A stretch of 64,000 bases of DNA from Runella limosa DSM 17973 (GTDB lineage: Bacteria > Bacteroidota > Bacteroidia > Cytophagales > Spirosomataceae), in NCBI RefSeq assembly GCF_000482465.1, contig NZ_KI519420.1:822343-886342 (forward strand). The letters run 5' to 3'. The notes under the pieces were generated by a model. That model saw only the letters and a list, made by a program, of their open reading frames with translations. It did not search any database and had not been told where the DNA came from. A program made the translations under genes and the position numbers. Position 1 is the stretch's first letter. Each line of letters starts with the position of its first letter. Of the stretch, positions 44,955-52,733 are shown piece after piece.

Positions 44955-45024
44955 GGTGGTAGATGCCTCCTTCGTCGGCATGACAAAAAAGTGTATCGGC
45001 ACGACAAAAATTTTGACAAAAACC

Positions 45025-45393
45025 ATGAAACCAACAGACTCCGAACTTGAAATCTTACAAGTGCTTTGGCAAGAAGGCCCTTGTACGGTGCGGCAGGTCA
45101 ACGAGCGTTTGACCGAAAACCGCGACGTGGGTTACACCACTACCCTCAAATTAATGCAAATCATGTACGAAAAGGGGCTACTGACGCGGGTAGAAGACGC
45201 TCGTTCGCACGTATATGAAGCCAACGTGAGCGAAGAAGAAACCCAAGCAACGCTTTTGGAACGATTTGTAGGTACGGCCTTTCGGGGGTCGGCCAGCAAG
45301 CTGGTCATGCAAGCACTTGGTTCGCATAAAACCACCCCTGCCGAACTGGATGAAATTCGTAAACTCTTAGACCAAATCGAACAACAGCCATGA
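45025..45393 (+). CDS. BlaI/MecI-family transcriptional repressor
   Basis: A 122-residue winged-helix repressor starting at the ATG at 45025 (MKPTDSELEILQVLWQ); the open frame further upstream runs into the promoter and operators. DNA-binding residues lie in CTVRQVNERL and the helix-turn-helix YTTTLKLMQIMYEKGLL, with a C-terminal dimerisation part. BlaI-type repressors are released when their partner M56 protease cleaves them. It overlaps blaR1 by 4 bp. The cleavage target is probably itself. Confidence 0.93.
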   Translation: MKPTDSELEILQVLWQEGPCTVRQVNERLTENRDVGYTTTLKLMQIMYEKGLLTRVEDARSHVYEANVSEEETQATLLERFVGTAFRGSASKLVMQALGSHKTTPAELDEIRKLLDQIEQQP

Positions 45394-47474
45394 AAACGAC
45401 CACTTTTTTCTCCGAACCCATCACCTCGGCTTTGGGATGGACATTGCTTCACTCTCTTTGGCAAGGGGGAGTGGTAGTTCTCCTTGCCGCAGTTGCATTG
45501 TTTGCGCTGCGTAAGCGCTCCAGCGTGGCAAAGTATTGGGTAGGCATCAGCGGATTAGCTGCCCAAGTCCTTGTTTCGGTGGCGACCTTTGTATTTTATT
45601 ACCAGCCAGTAAACGCCGTTGCTACGTCCTCATTGACAACGCTTCATACGCAACGTTATTGGGCCTCTGGCATGACCTATGCCAAAGTAGCCTTGCCTTG
45701 GTACAAAGAAGTGTTACTGTTTCTCCAACTGCATTTGGATACCATTGTGTTATTTTGGGGCATCGGTGCTTCGGTATTATTGGTACGTTTGGTGGGGAGC
45801 TGGGTGTATGTGCAACAACTCAAAGCCGAAGGTATTCAACTGACTGAGCCTAGTGTGCAGTCATTGTTTCGTCGGGTGTTGGGTACGTTGCGCATTCGTC
45901 AAAACGTACATTTGTTTGAGTCGGTGCGTGTCAATACGCCCATGGTGATTGGATTTGTGAAACCCGTCGTGCTTTTGCCCGTTGGCTTGGTCACGGGCTT
46001 GAGCCCCAAGCAAATTGAGGCAGTTTTGGCCCACGAACTAGCCCACGTGAAGCGTTACGATTATTTGGTCAACTTACTCCAATCGTTGGTCGAAGTGGTT
46101 TACTTTTTCCACCCTGCGTTATGGTGGTTGTCGGGGCGCGTTCGTCAAGAGCGGGAACACTGCTGCGACGACATTGCCGTTGCCGTTTGTGGCGATAAAA
46201 TGGCAATGGCCAAAGCCCTAGCCGAAGTGGCCGCTTACCGTTCCACTCCCGCGTTAGCGATGGCTTTTGCCAACAAAAAAGGAGCCATGCTGCACCGTGT
46301 TAAAAGAGTATTGGGCGTGACTGAAAAGCCGCAGCAACGGTTAAACGCGAGCGGATTGTTGTTGGTGTTACTTTTGGTGGTAGGTGTTTCTGTGTATGCT
46401 TTTCAGCCGCAGGATAAGCCCAAAAAAGACGCCAAACTTAGAAACACCAGCCATACCTTGAAAGACATGCAATTTGTGATGGATGAACAAGGCAAGTTGA
46501 CCAAAGTAAAATGGAAAAATCGTTTTTTATCGTCAAAGCAAGTGGCGGAGTTACAACAGCTAAAAGAGCAATTGGCAGAGGGAACGGTAGCGCTTAGTGA
46601 TATTAAACAAGCTGATTTTAGGGCTATATTGTCTCGGATTACGGAGGTTGAAGACGGATTGTCAACGGGCTTGTCTGCTTTGGGCAACATTTCGTTGGAT
46701 AACATAGAGATCATGGAAGCAGTAGAAGATGTGATTGAGCCTGTTGAGGCATTGTCAGAAGTTGAACTAGCCGACTCCATTCTAGTCAATGGAAAATGGG
46801 TAGAGGTAGGCAGCGCATTTGAAGCCAAAATAGACGAGGCCAAAATGGCGTATTACCACCGCCAAATAGACAGCCTTCACCGATTGATGGAGCCACAGAT
46901 GCACAAAATGAACGAGCTGCGCCTAAAGATGGAGCAGTACGAGTTTCAGGTAAACGAAGTGGAGCGCAAGCGAGAAGTGCTCGAATGGAAAAAGAACAAA
47001 GCCTCGAACGAACGTAGTCAACTCTTGGACAAACGTAGCCAGTTGCTTCACCAAGAAAATGCGGCCAAAAAGCTATCGGACGAACAGATTGAAAAGGCAT
47101 TGGTGCAGTACGAAGAGCAGGTGAAACAATTTGAAAGCCAGATGCAGCAGTTGAACAAGCAGATGGCTGAATTGTCGGAGCAAGAAAAGACCGCCCGCAA
47201 GCCCATCGAGGAATTGGAAGAACAACAACGTAAGTTGGAAGCGGTGAACGAGAAGTTTTCGCAGGAAATGGAACGCTACTCGAATGAGTTGAATAATTTG
47301 TTCCCGCCTCCGCCGCCCCCAGTCGAGTTTCGTGCGAAAGTGGTCCGTACTCCTCGCGCACCACGTGCCGTTCGCACGCCCGCATCTGCGGTGAAGGCCG
47401 TGGCTCCCATTGCTCCTAAAGCAGCAGGAACGCCTCCACCACCACCTCCGCCGCCCGCCAAAAAGAAGAAGTAA
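45390..47474 (+). CDS. BlaR1/MecR1-like M56 membrane metallopeptidase with coiled-coil and proline-rich tail
   Basis: A 694-residue membrane protein. Four helices (about 15-140) enclose an M56 peptidase domain with the zinc motif HELAH (215-219), a helix at about 327-345 (LLLVLLLVVGVSVYAF), then a C-terminal region of about 350 residues. That region does not resemble a penicillin-binding sensor domain: it is acidic and then strongly coiled-coil (about 480-635, Gln/Glu/Leu-rich), ending in PPPPPP, a basic Arg/Pro/Ala stretch and PPPPPPPP followed by Lys. The signal sensed is therefore probably not a beta-lactam through acylation. It is co-transcribed with blaI. Confidence 0.88.
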   Translation: MKTTTFFSEPITSALGWTLLHSLWQGGVVVLLAAVALFALRKRSSVAKYWVGISGLAAQVLVSVATFVFYYQPVNAVATSSLTTLHTQRYWASGMTYAKVALPWYKEVLLFLQLHLDTIVLFWGIGASVLLVRLVGSWVYVQQLKAEGIQLTEPSVQSLFRRVLGTLRIRQNVHLFESVRVNTPMVIGFVKPVVLLPVGLVTGLSPKQIEAVLAHELAHVKRYDYLVNLLQSLVEVVYFFHPALWWLSGRVRQEREHCCDDIAVAVCGDKMAMAKALAEVAAYRSTPALAMAFANKKGAMLHRVKRVLGVTEKPQQRLNASGLLLVLLLVVGVSVYAFQPQDKPKKDAKLRNTSHTLKDMQFVMDEQGKLTKVKWKNRFLSSKQVAELQQLKEQLAEGTVALSDIKQADFRAILSRITEVEDGLSTGLSALGNISLDNIEIMEAVEDVIEPVEALSEVELADSILVNGKWVEVGSAFEAKIDEAKMAYYHRQIDSLHRLMEPQMHKMNELRLKMEQYEFQVNEVERKREVLEWKKNKASNERSQLLDKRSQLLHQENAAKKLSDEQIEKALVQYEEQVKQFESQMQQLNKQMAELSEQEKTARKPIEELEEQQRKLEAVNEKFSQEMERYSNELNNLFPPPPPPVEFRAKVVRTPRAPRAVRTPASAVKAVAPIAPKAAGTPPPPPPPPAKKKK

Positions 47475-47494
47475 TTGGTCTTAAAAATACCCTT

Positions 47495-47525
47495 GAAAGC
47501 GCTCGGTTTGCTACCGAGCGCTTTC
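47495..47525 (+). terminator. terminator of blaI-blaR1
   Basis: A 13-bp perfect GC-rich stem (47495-47507 with 47513-47525) around five bases lies 20 bp past the stop. A long T run is lacking. Confidence 0.75.
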
Positions 47526-47614
47526 TGTGTAAGAGGCTATTTGATAAAAACCCTAGTTTATTTTTGGGGGGCTGTCAAAAATGCGTTTATTTTGCTCACT
47601 TACTACGCACACTT

Positions 47615-48130
47615 GTGAAGAAGAAAACTACTCTATTTAACATAAAAGACCTCGTCGTATATTTTTTTGTTGCAGGAACTGGGGCCGCTGTACAAATTGT
47701 AACGGGAAGCTTTTTTAGAAATTATACAGAATATTCGACTTCTGTTTCTTTGGGTTACATCGTTTCTGCATTTGTTGGATTTGTACTGACCAAAATGTTT
47801 GCTTTCGATGCTAGAAACACCAGCAAGACTAAGCGTGAAATGATAAAGTTTGGGATAGTTGTTATTATTTCGTACGCTATTACTGTTGGTTTTGCTACTC
47901 TAACATTAAATCTTTTTCACTCGGTTAATCCCAATAACTATATTATTGCCATTCCATTTAGTTGGACTCCCAAAAAATTTAACGAAATCAACGTCACCGA
48001 AGCTACCTCAACGTTGGTAGGGATGGGCTTTAGCTTTGTGAGCAACTTCATTTTGCACAAAACCTTTACTTTTCGCAGTACAGGTTTCTACGACCGCGCC
48101 AAGGCAGCGTTGAACTTAGGTAAAAACTAA
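47615..48130 (+). CDS. GtrA-family membrane protein
   Basis: A 171-residue protein with four hydrophobic segments: VVYFFVAGTGAAVQIVTG, SLGYIVSAFVGFVLTKMFAF, FGIVVIISYAITVGFATL, and STLVGMGFSFVSNFILHKTFTF, the last typical of GtrA. The GTG at 47615 is the preferred start. GtrA proteins help move lipid-linked sugars across the inner membrane. The DNA is AT-rich. TATTTTTG at 47559-47566 is a possible -7 element. The protein stands alone. Confidence 0.85.
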   Translation: MKKKTTLFNIKDLVVYFFVAGTGAAVQIVTGSFFRNYTEYSTSVSLGYIVSAFVGFVLTKMFAFDARNTSKTKREMIKFGIVVIISYAITVGFATLTLNLFHSVNPNNYIIAIPFSWTPKKFNEINVTEATSTLVGMGFSFVSNFILHKTFTFRSTGFYDRAKAALNLGKN

Positions 48131-48159
48131 GCTACGGCACTGACCCCGTTATTTCCCAA

Positions 48160-48189
48160 ATTCACGTACAAATTGGGCTGATTCACGTA
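48160..48189. promoter_or_regulatory. candidate LytTR binding site: paired 9-bp direct repeats
   Basis: ATTCACGTA occurs at 48160-48168 and again at 48181-48189, spaced by 12 nt. The complement, TACGTGAAT, matches the LytTR half-site consensus [TA][AC][CA]GTTN[AG][TG] at eight of nine positions, and the 21-bp repeat is the LytTR geometry. The downstream operon encodes a LytTR regulator, so autoregulation is likely. The orientation is on the minus strand. Confidence 0.6.
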
Positions 48190-48209
48190 ATAGAATTGAT
48201 AGAAAGCAC

Positions 48210-48240
48210 TTGAACTTCGATTTTTGACATCGAAATTCAA
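48210..48240. promoter_or_regulatory. inverted repeat before the ABC exporter operon
   Basis: TTGAACTTCGAT (48210-48221) pairs with ATCGAAATTCAA (48229-48240) at 11 of 12 positions, 21 bp before the ATG at 48262. It could be an operator or a 5' leader hairpin. Confidence 0.45.
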
Positions 48241-48261
48241 AACGTTTATCTATCAACAGCC

Positions 48262-49167
48262 ATGTATTGTATCGAAACCAGAGAGTTGTCGTACCAGTAC
48301 TCCCGACAGGGCAACGAGCTTCATCGTGTCAACCTTCGAGTGAAAGAAGGGAGTATCTACGGTTTTTTAGGTCCCAACGGTGCGGGAAAAACCACTACAC
48401 TCAAGCTCATTTTGGGCTTATTAAAAAAACAACAAGGGCAGATTAAGGTCTTTGGGGAGGAGTTTGCCCCCCACCGACTGCCTGTTTTGTCCAAAATCGG
48501 CTCGTTGATTGAGTCGCCTTCCCTTTATAGCCAACTCACGGCTACGGAAAACCTCAGCGTTTGGCAAAAACTCTATGCCTGTCCCAAAGCGCGGATTCAG
48601 GAAGTATTGGAATTGGTAGGATTGGGGCAAACAGGTACCAAAAAAGCAGGACAATTTTCGCTCGGGATGAAACAGCGCCTTGGCATTGCCACGGCCTTGC
48701 TGCACAGCCCGTCGGTGTTGGTGCTCGACGAACCTACCAATGGTTTGGATCCGAGCGGAATGGTGGAAATGCGGGAATTGCTCAAACGCCTCAACAAAGA
48801 ACACGGAATTACGATTTTGATTTCGAGCCACTTGCTGTCCGAAATTGAAAAATTGGTAACGGAGGTAGGCATCATCAACCACGGGAAAATGCTGTTTGAG
48901 GGGTCGTTGGGCGAATTGATGCAACGGCAGCAGACTGCGGGAGGAATACGGCTGGATACGAGCAATAATGCCGAAGCCGTTGAGCGTCTGATAGCCCAAG
49001 GGCTGGACGCAAGGCAGGAGCAGGGCAAAATCGTACTGCCGTTGTTGGCTCGTTCGGAAATTGCCCAACTAAACCGGGCATTGGTACAGCATCAGCTCGA
49101 TGTGTACGAAATCAGCACCGTCGAAAGCGATTTAGAAAGCATTTTTATGACGTTAACTCACCCCTAA
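48262..49167 (+). CDS. ABC transporter ATP-binding protein, bacitracin/lantibiotic exporter type
   Basis: A 301-residue ATPase with Walker A GPNGAGKTTT (about 38-47), ABC signature SLGMKQRLGIATAL (about 133-146), Walker B VLVLDEPTNGLDPSG (about 153-167), and an H-loop in ISSHLLSEIE. The C-terminal 90 residues resemble BcrA-type drug/peptide exporters. It is first in an operon with a permease (14 bp gap), a LytS-type kinase and a LytTR regulator. The exported compound is unknown; a role in resistance or cell-envelope stress is inferred. Confidence 0.92.
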   Translation: MYCIETRELSYQYSRQGNELHRVNLRVKEGSIYGFLGPNGAGKTTTLKLILGLLKKQQGQIKVFGEEFAPHRLPVLSKIGSLIESPSLYSQLTATENLSVWQKLYACPKARIQEVLELVGLGQTGTKKAGQFSLGMKQRLGIATALLHSPSVLVLDEPTNGLDPSGMVEMRELLKRLNKEHGITILISSHLLSEIEKLVTEVGIINHGKMLFEGSLGELMQRQQTAGGIRLDTSNNAEAVERLIAQGLDARQEQGKIVLPLLARSEIAQLNRALVQHQLDVYEISTVESDLESIFMTLTHP

Positions 49168-49180
49168 TCTTCCCCAAAAC

Positions 49181-49960
49181 ATGACAACGTTTGTCGCAAG
49201 TTATCAGAGCGAATGGCTCAAAACCAAGCGAAGTTTGGCCGCATGGTTGGTCGTGCTTGGCGGTTTTTTTATTCCGTTTATTCTCTTTTGGGCGCGGGTG
49301 CTGTATCCCGAAAAATTAAAAAAAGCGGTACTTGCCCCCACGTATTGGGAGGAAGTATTGAGCCAAAGTTGGCAATTTATGGCTATTTTGATGCTACCAA
49401 TGGGACTTGTACTGGCCACGAGCTTGCTGACCCAAATGGAGTTCCGAAACAATACGTGGAAGCAGCTCCACACAACCCCGCAAAGCTACACGACGATTTT
49501 TGTGGCCAAGTTGGGCGTGTTGCTAACCATGCTTGTTCAATTTTTTATATTGTTCAACCTCGGGATGTATTTGTCGGGGATACTTCCGCCCTTGGTGCGG
49601 GGGATTTCGCTGCCCAAACAGGCGTTCCCGTGGGAAATGTATCTAAAAACAAGCGGACATTTTTGGATAAATTGTTTGCCTATTGTGGGCTTTCAATACT
49701 TAGTTAGCCTTCAATTCAAAAATTTCTTGGTACCATTAGGGGCAGGAATCGGGTTGTTATTGGCTTCTTTGATTGGCATCGAATGGGAGCATGGACACTG
49801 GCTGCCGTACAGTTATTGCTCCTATTATTTTTTTAGCCTACGTGGGGCAAAAATGGGTACATTGACCGTTGATGCCTTTTCGAAATGGGCGCTGGGGTAT
49901 TTTTTCGTCTTTACAATCCTGAGTTATTTCTTTTATTTGGCCAAAAAAGATAAAAGCTAG
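49181..49960 (+). CDS. ABC-2 type transporter permease
   Basis: A 259-residue inner-membrane permease with about six hydrophobic segments (WLVVLGGFFIPFILFW, FMAILMLPMGLVLATSLL, LGVLLTMLVQFFILFNLGMYLSG and others). It contains the short MEFRNNTWKQLHTTP segment typical of permeases that pair with BcrA-like ATPases. It works with the ATPase encoded 14 bp upstream. Confidence 0.9.
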   Translation: MTTFVASYQSEWLKTKRSLAAWLVVLGGFFIPFILFWARVLYPEKLKKAVLAPTYWEEVLSQSWQFMAILMLPMGLVLATSLLTQMEFRNNTWKQLHTTPQSYTTIFVAKLGVLLTMLVQFFILFNLGMYLSGILPPLVRGISLPKQAFPWEMYLKTSGHFWINCLPIVGFQYLVSLQFKNFLVPLGAGIGLLLASLIGIEWEHGHWLPYSYCSYYFFSLRGAKMGTLTVDAFSKWALGYFFVFTILSYFFYLAKKDKS

Positions 49961-49995
49961 GACGAGTATTCTTTCAAAATAAGACGCATAACCAC

Positions 49996-51057
49996 ATGAA
50001 GCGAGGCGTAGTGATTTCATTGCATTTTGGGTACTGGGTGCTGTACTTGCTGTTGCTCTCGTTGATATTGGTATGCCTTCAACTTGGCTCGCCCATCAAA
50101 GGGCAACCTTTTTTTTACCAGTGGCGGTTTCACGTTTTCTTCAGCACCTTTGCCATTTTGCCCGCGTTTTTGGGTTTTTATAGTTTTTATTTTCTGCTGT
50201 TCGACCTCTTTTTGATGCGTCGAAAAATCGTATTGTTATTTGTCGTCGGCTTACTCACGGCTACGGGCTGTGGGCTTATCAGTGAGGCCGTAATGTCAGT
50301 ATTGTACTCATTCAAAGTCGGCCCAGGCGTGTTTCATGAAGGACTTCGGACTACTTTGTCGTTGTTGGTGATCATTACGATTATTGCGGTTCTCAACGGA
50401 GCGGTGGCGCTGATTATGCGGGGGTTTATGCGCTGGTACGCCGAACTCAAACTGAAAGAAGAATTGATGCAGAAGAATTTTGACATGGAACTGGCTTTGG
50501 TAAAGTCGCAATTAAGCCCTCATTTTTTGTTTAATACCCTAAACAACATCGACGTCCTCATCGTCAAGAATGCCCCGCAGGCGTCCGCTTATCTCAATCA
50601 GCTCTCTGACATCATGCGGTTTATGCTCTACGAAACCAAAGCGGAAGAAATACCGTTGAGCCGAGAGTTGGGCTATTTGGAAAAATACGTTGCGCTGCAA
50701 AAAATCAGAACATCTAATCCTGATTTTGCCCGTTTTCGAGTAGAAGGAGTGGTAGGCGAGGCCACCATTGCCCCGATGGTGTTGATTCCTTTTGTGGAAA
50801 ATGCCTTTAAACATGCCGATGCGCGAAAGCAAGGCAATGTAATCGACGTTTTGGTGCAGGTATTCCCCGAAACCATTGTGTTTGAATGTGTTAACAAACG
50901 TCGATTACAACCCAGTACCACCGAATACGGCGGTTTGGGCAACGAACTTATCAAAAGACGATTATCTTTGCTGTACCCCAACCGCCACCAACTAGCTATT
51001 GTCAGTTCTGAAGAAGACTATCGGGTAAGGTTACAAATCAGTCGTCATGAAGCATAG
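49996..51057 (+). CDS. LytS-type sensor histidine kinase
   Basis: A 353-residue membrane kinase with four hydrophobic segments (about 12-32, 45-70, 78-97, 118-142), a HisKA-type 7TM-like linker and the phospho-acceptor His176 in QLSPHFLFNTLNNID. The ATP-binding region has VENAFKHADARKQGN and GGLGNELIKRRL. Its end overlaps the response regulator start by 11 bp. It probably senses an envelope or ABC-exported signal, as no extracellular domain of size is seen. Confidence 0.92.
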   Translation: MKRGVVISLHFGYWVLYLLLLSLILVCLQLGSPIKGQPFFYQWRFHVFFSTFAILPAFLGFYSFYFLLFDLFLMRRKIVLLFVVGLLTATGCGLISEAVMSVLYSFKVGPGVFHEGLRTTLSLLVIITIIAVLNGAVALIMRGFMRWYAELKLKEELMQKNFDMELALVKSQLSPHFLFNTLNNIDVLIVKNAPQASAYLNQLSDIMRFMLYETKAEEIPLSRELGYLEKYVALQKIRTSNPDFARFRVEGVVGEATIAPMVLIPFVENAFKHADARKQGNVIDVLVQVFPETIVFECVNKRRLQPSTTEYGGLGNELIKRRLSLLYPNRHQLAIVSSEEDYRVRLQISRHEA

Positions 51058-51736
51058 CTGTATCATTGTCGAAGACGAGCCTTTGGCGCTCGAACGCGCC
51101 CAAGGTTACGTACAAAAATTGCCTTTCCTGAGTCTAAAAGCAACGTTCGAGAGCGCGTTGGAGGCATTGAGTTACTTGAAAAATAACCCAGTTGATATTG
51201 TCTTTCTGGATATTCATTTAGGCGATTTTTCAGGCATTCAGTTGTTAGAAAGTGTTTCGCTGAAAGGGCAAGTTATTCTGACGACAGCCTACCATGAGTA
51301 CGCCCTCAAAGGTTTTGACCTCAAAATCGCCGATTATTTACTGAAGCCTTACACGTTTGAGCGTTTTGTTCAAGCCGTTGACCGAGCACAAAGTTTATTG
51401 CCCAAGTCGGAGCCTCAAAATTCAAGGCCGTTTATTTTTGTCAAAACCGAATACCGCCTCGAAAAGCTCATGCTGGACGAAATACTGTTTATTGAAGGCA
51501 TGGGCAACTACCGAAGGATTCATACGCCTACGCAAAAAATTATGACGTTGCAGACCTTCGCTGAGTTTGAACAAGAGCTGCCGCCGAGCCTTTTGTGTCG
51601 GGTGCATAAGTCGTACATGGTAGCAATTGCGAAGATTGATTCGATTGAAAAAGACCGTATTCGGCTGGGAGAAGCGATCATTCCGATTTCGGATAGCTAC
51701 CGACAAGCGTTCTTTTCGCTCATCGGGCAAAGCTGA
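51047..51736 (+). CDS. LytTR response regulator 1
   Basis: A 229-residue regulator: receiver domain with phospho-acceptor Asp55 (VFLDIHLGD) and DYLLKP, then a LytTR DNA-binding domain (IFVKTEYRLEKLMLDEILFIEGMGNYRRIHT...LLCRVHKSYMVAI). It is translationally coupled to the kinase gene and is probably its partner. Direct repeats before the operon at 48160 fit its binding. Confidence 0.93.
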   Translation: MKHSCIIVEDEPLALERAQGYVQKLPFLSLKATFESALEALSYLKNNPVDIVFLDIHLGDFSGIQLLESVSLKGQVILTTAYHEYALKGFDLKIADYLLKPYTFERFVQAVDRAQSLLPKSEPQNSRPFIFVKTEYRLEKLMLDEILFIEGMGNYRRIHTPTQKIMTLQTFAEFEQELPPSLLCRVHKSYMVAIAKIDSIEKDRIRLGEAIIPISDSYRQAFFSLIGQS

Positions 51737-51739
51737 GTT

Positions 51740-51769
51740 TATCCCATTTGTAAGGTGGTTTGTCCCATA
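51740..51769. promoter_or_regulatory. possible second LytTR-type direct repeat
   Basis: TATCCCATT (51740-51748) and TGTCCCATA (51761-51769) are imperfect 9-bp direct repeats spaced by 12 nt, the same 21-bp geometry as at 48160. The match to the LytTR consensus is poor, so the call rests on spacing. Confidence 0.3.
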
Positions 51770-51776
51770 TTTTTAG

Positions 51777-51814
51777 AACATCCACGTAAAAAGCTGATTT
51801 TTGCGTGGAATGTT
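51777..51814 (+). terminator. stem-loop after LytTR regulator 1
   Basis: CCACGTAAAAA pairs with TTTTTGCGTGG (one G-U pair), extended by AACAT/ATGTT after a one-base bulge. It lies 40 bp after the stop and just before the palindrome cluster. Confidence 0.55.
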
Positions 51815-51951
51815 GGGGTTGTGAGCAACCCCAACCACCGTGCGTCAGGTTGTGAGCAACACTTTTACCGTGAGTCAGGTTGCTCACAACCTGACCGACG
51901 CCCGAGAAATAAAAAAGTTGCGCGTATGCTTGTTGGTTGTGAGCAACCAAC
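51812..51951. repeat. cluster of four GGTTG-TGAG-CAACC palindromes
   Basis: Four cores lie in the gap between the LytTR genes. Left arms are GTTGGGGTTG (51812, complement 51826-51835), GGTTG (51848-51852, right arm truncated), GTCAGGTTG (51874-51882, loop CTCA) and GTTGGTTG (51932-51939). All complete copies have perfectly complementary right arms. The second and third also pair with each other over 17 bp (51844-51860 with 51879-51895). Confidence 0.88.
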
Positions 51952-51971
51952 AACACTTTAATTCAAAACCC

Positions 51972-52673
51972 ATGATTGCCATTGCCATCGACGACGAACC
52001 CAAAGCGCTAGACATAGTGCGGGTATTTGCCCAGAAAGTTCCTTTTTTGGAGCTAAAAGCTACTTTTCAGGATGCGTTTGAGGCGCTGGATTTTCTGCAA
52101 AAGCAATCGGTGGACTTGATTTTTTTGGACATAAAAATGCCTGACATTTCGGGACTGGAGTTTTTGCGGGCCTTGCCCAATCCACCGCTAGTGATTTTCA
52201 CCACTGCCTACGCCGAACATGCCGTGCAGAGCTACGATTTTGATGCTGTTGATTACTTGTTGAAACCCTTTGCGTTGAGCCGATTTTTAAAGGCGTGCAA
52301 CAGAGCCCACGAAACGCTAAAAATGCGCGAATTGGCCTCGGAAGAAGCCAAAGCCCGCCCAGTGACCGTCGCGCCCACCGAAAGTATTTTTGTGAAAAAT
52401 GGCTACGAACAAGTGCGGGTAATGCTCGACGATATTTTGTATTTGGAAGCGGGCGGCAACTACGTTGTTTTTGTTACTAAAACTCAAAAAATTGCTTCTC
52501 GCATGACGATGAGTGAGGCGGAAGGTTTGCTTCCTGTCGAGCAGTTTGTGCGGATTCATCGGTCGTACATTGTAGCAAAAAGTAAAGTTGAGCGATTCGA
52601 CCGTTATGAAGTGAGCGTAGCAGGACAATTATTACCCATTGGGGCTAATTATAACACCGCAAAATTGGCATAA
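51972..52673 (+). CDS. LytTR response regulator 2
   Basis: A 233-residue regulator starting at the ATG at 51972 (MIAIAIDDEPKAL); the open frame upstream is palindrome sequence, not protein. Receiver Asp53 is in IFLDIKMPD, followed by DYLLKP, and the LytTR domain has IFVKNGYEQVRVMLDDILYLEAGGNYVVF and FVRIHRSYIVA. It is a close paralogue of regulator 1 along its whole length. No second kinase gene is present. Confidence 0.92.
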   Translation: MIAIAIDDEPKALDIVRVFAQKVPFLELKATFQDAFEALDFLQKQSVDLIFLDIKMPDISGLEFLRALPNPPLVIFTTAYAEHAVQSYDFDAVDYLLKPFALSRFLKACNRAHETLKMRELASEEAKARPVTVAPTESIFVKNGYEQVRVMLDDILYLEAGGNYVVFVTKTQKIASRMTMSEAEGLLPVEQFVRIHRSYIVAKSKVERFDRYEVSVAGQLLPIGANYNTAKLA

Positions 52674-52696
52674 GAAGTTTTGGGAGCATATTTTTG
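52664..52696 (+). promoter_or_regulatory. candidate promoter of the MFS pair
   Basis: ATTG (52664-52667), a 21-nt spacer and TATTTTTG (52689-52696), a perfect TAnnTTTG, lie 37 bp before the first MFS ATG. The -33 part overlaps the end of LytTR regulator 2. Confidence 0.5.
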
Positions 52697-52733
52697 CTAT
52701 TATTGCAGAAAAACCATAACCTACATCTACTCA

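Noticed and set aside
51840-51971. N-terminal extension of LytTR regulator 2
   Set aside because: This stretch is palindrome-repeat DNA; the receiver domain starts directly at the ATG at 51972.
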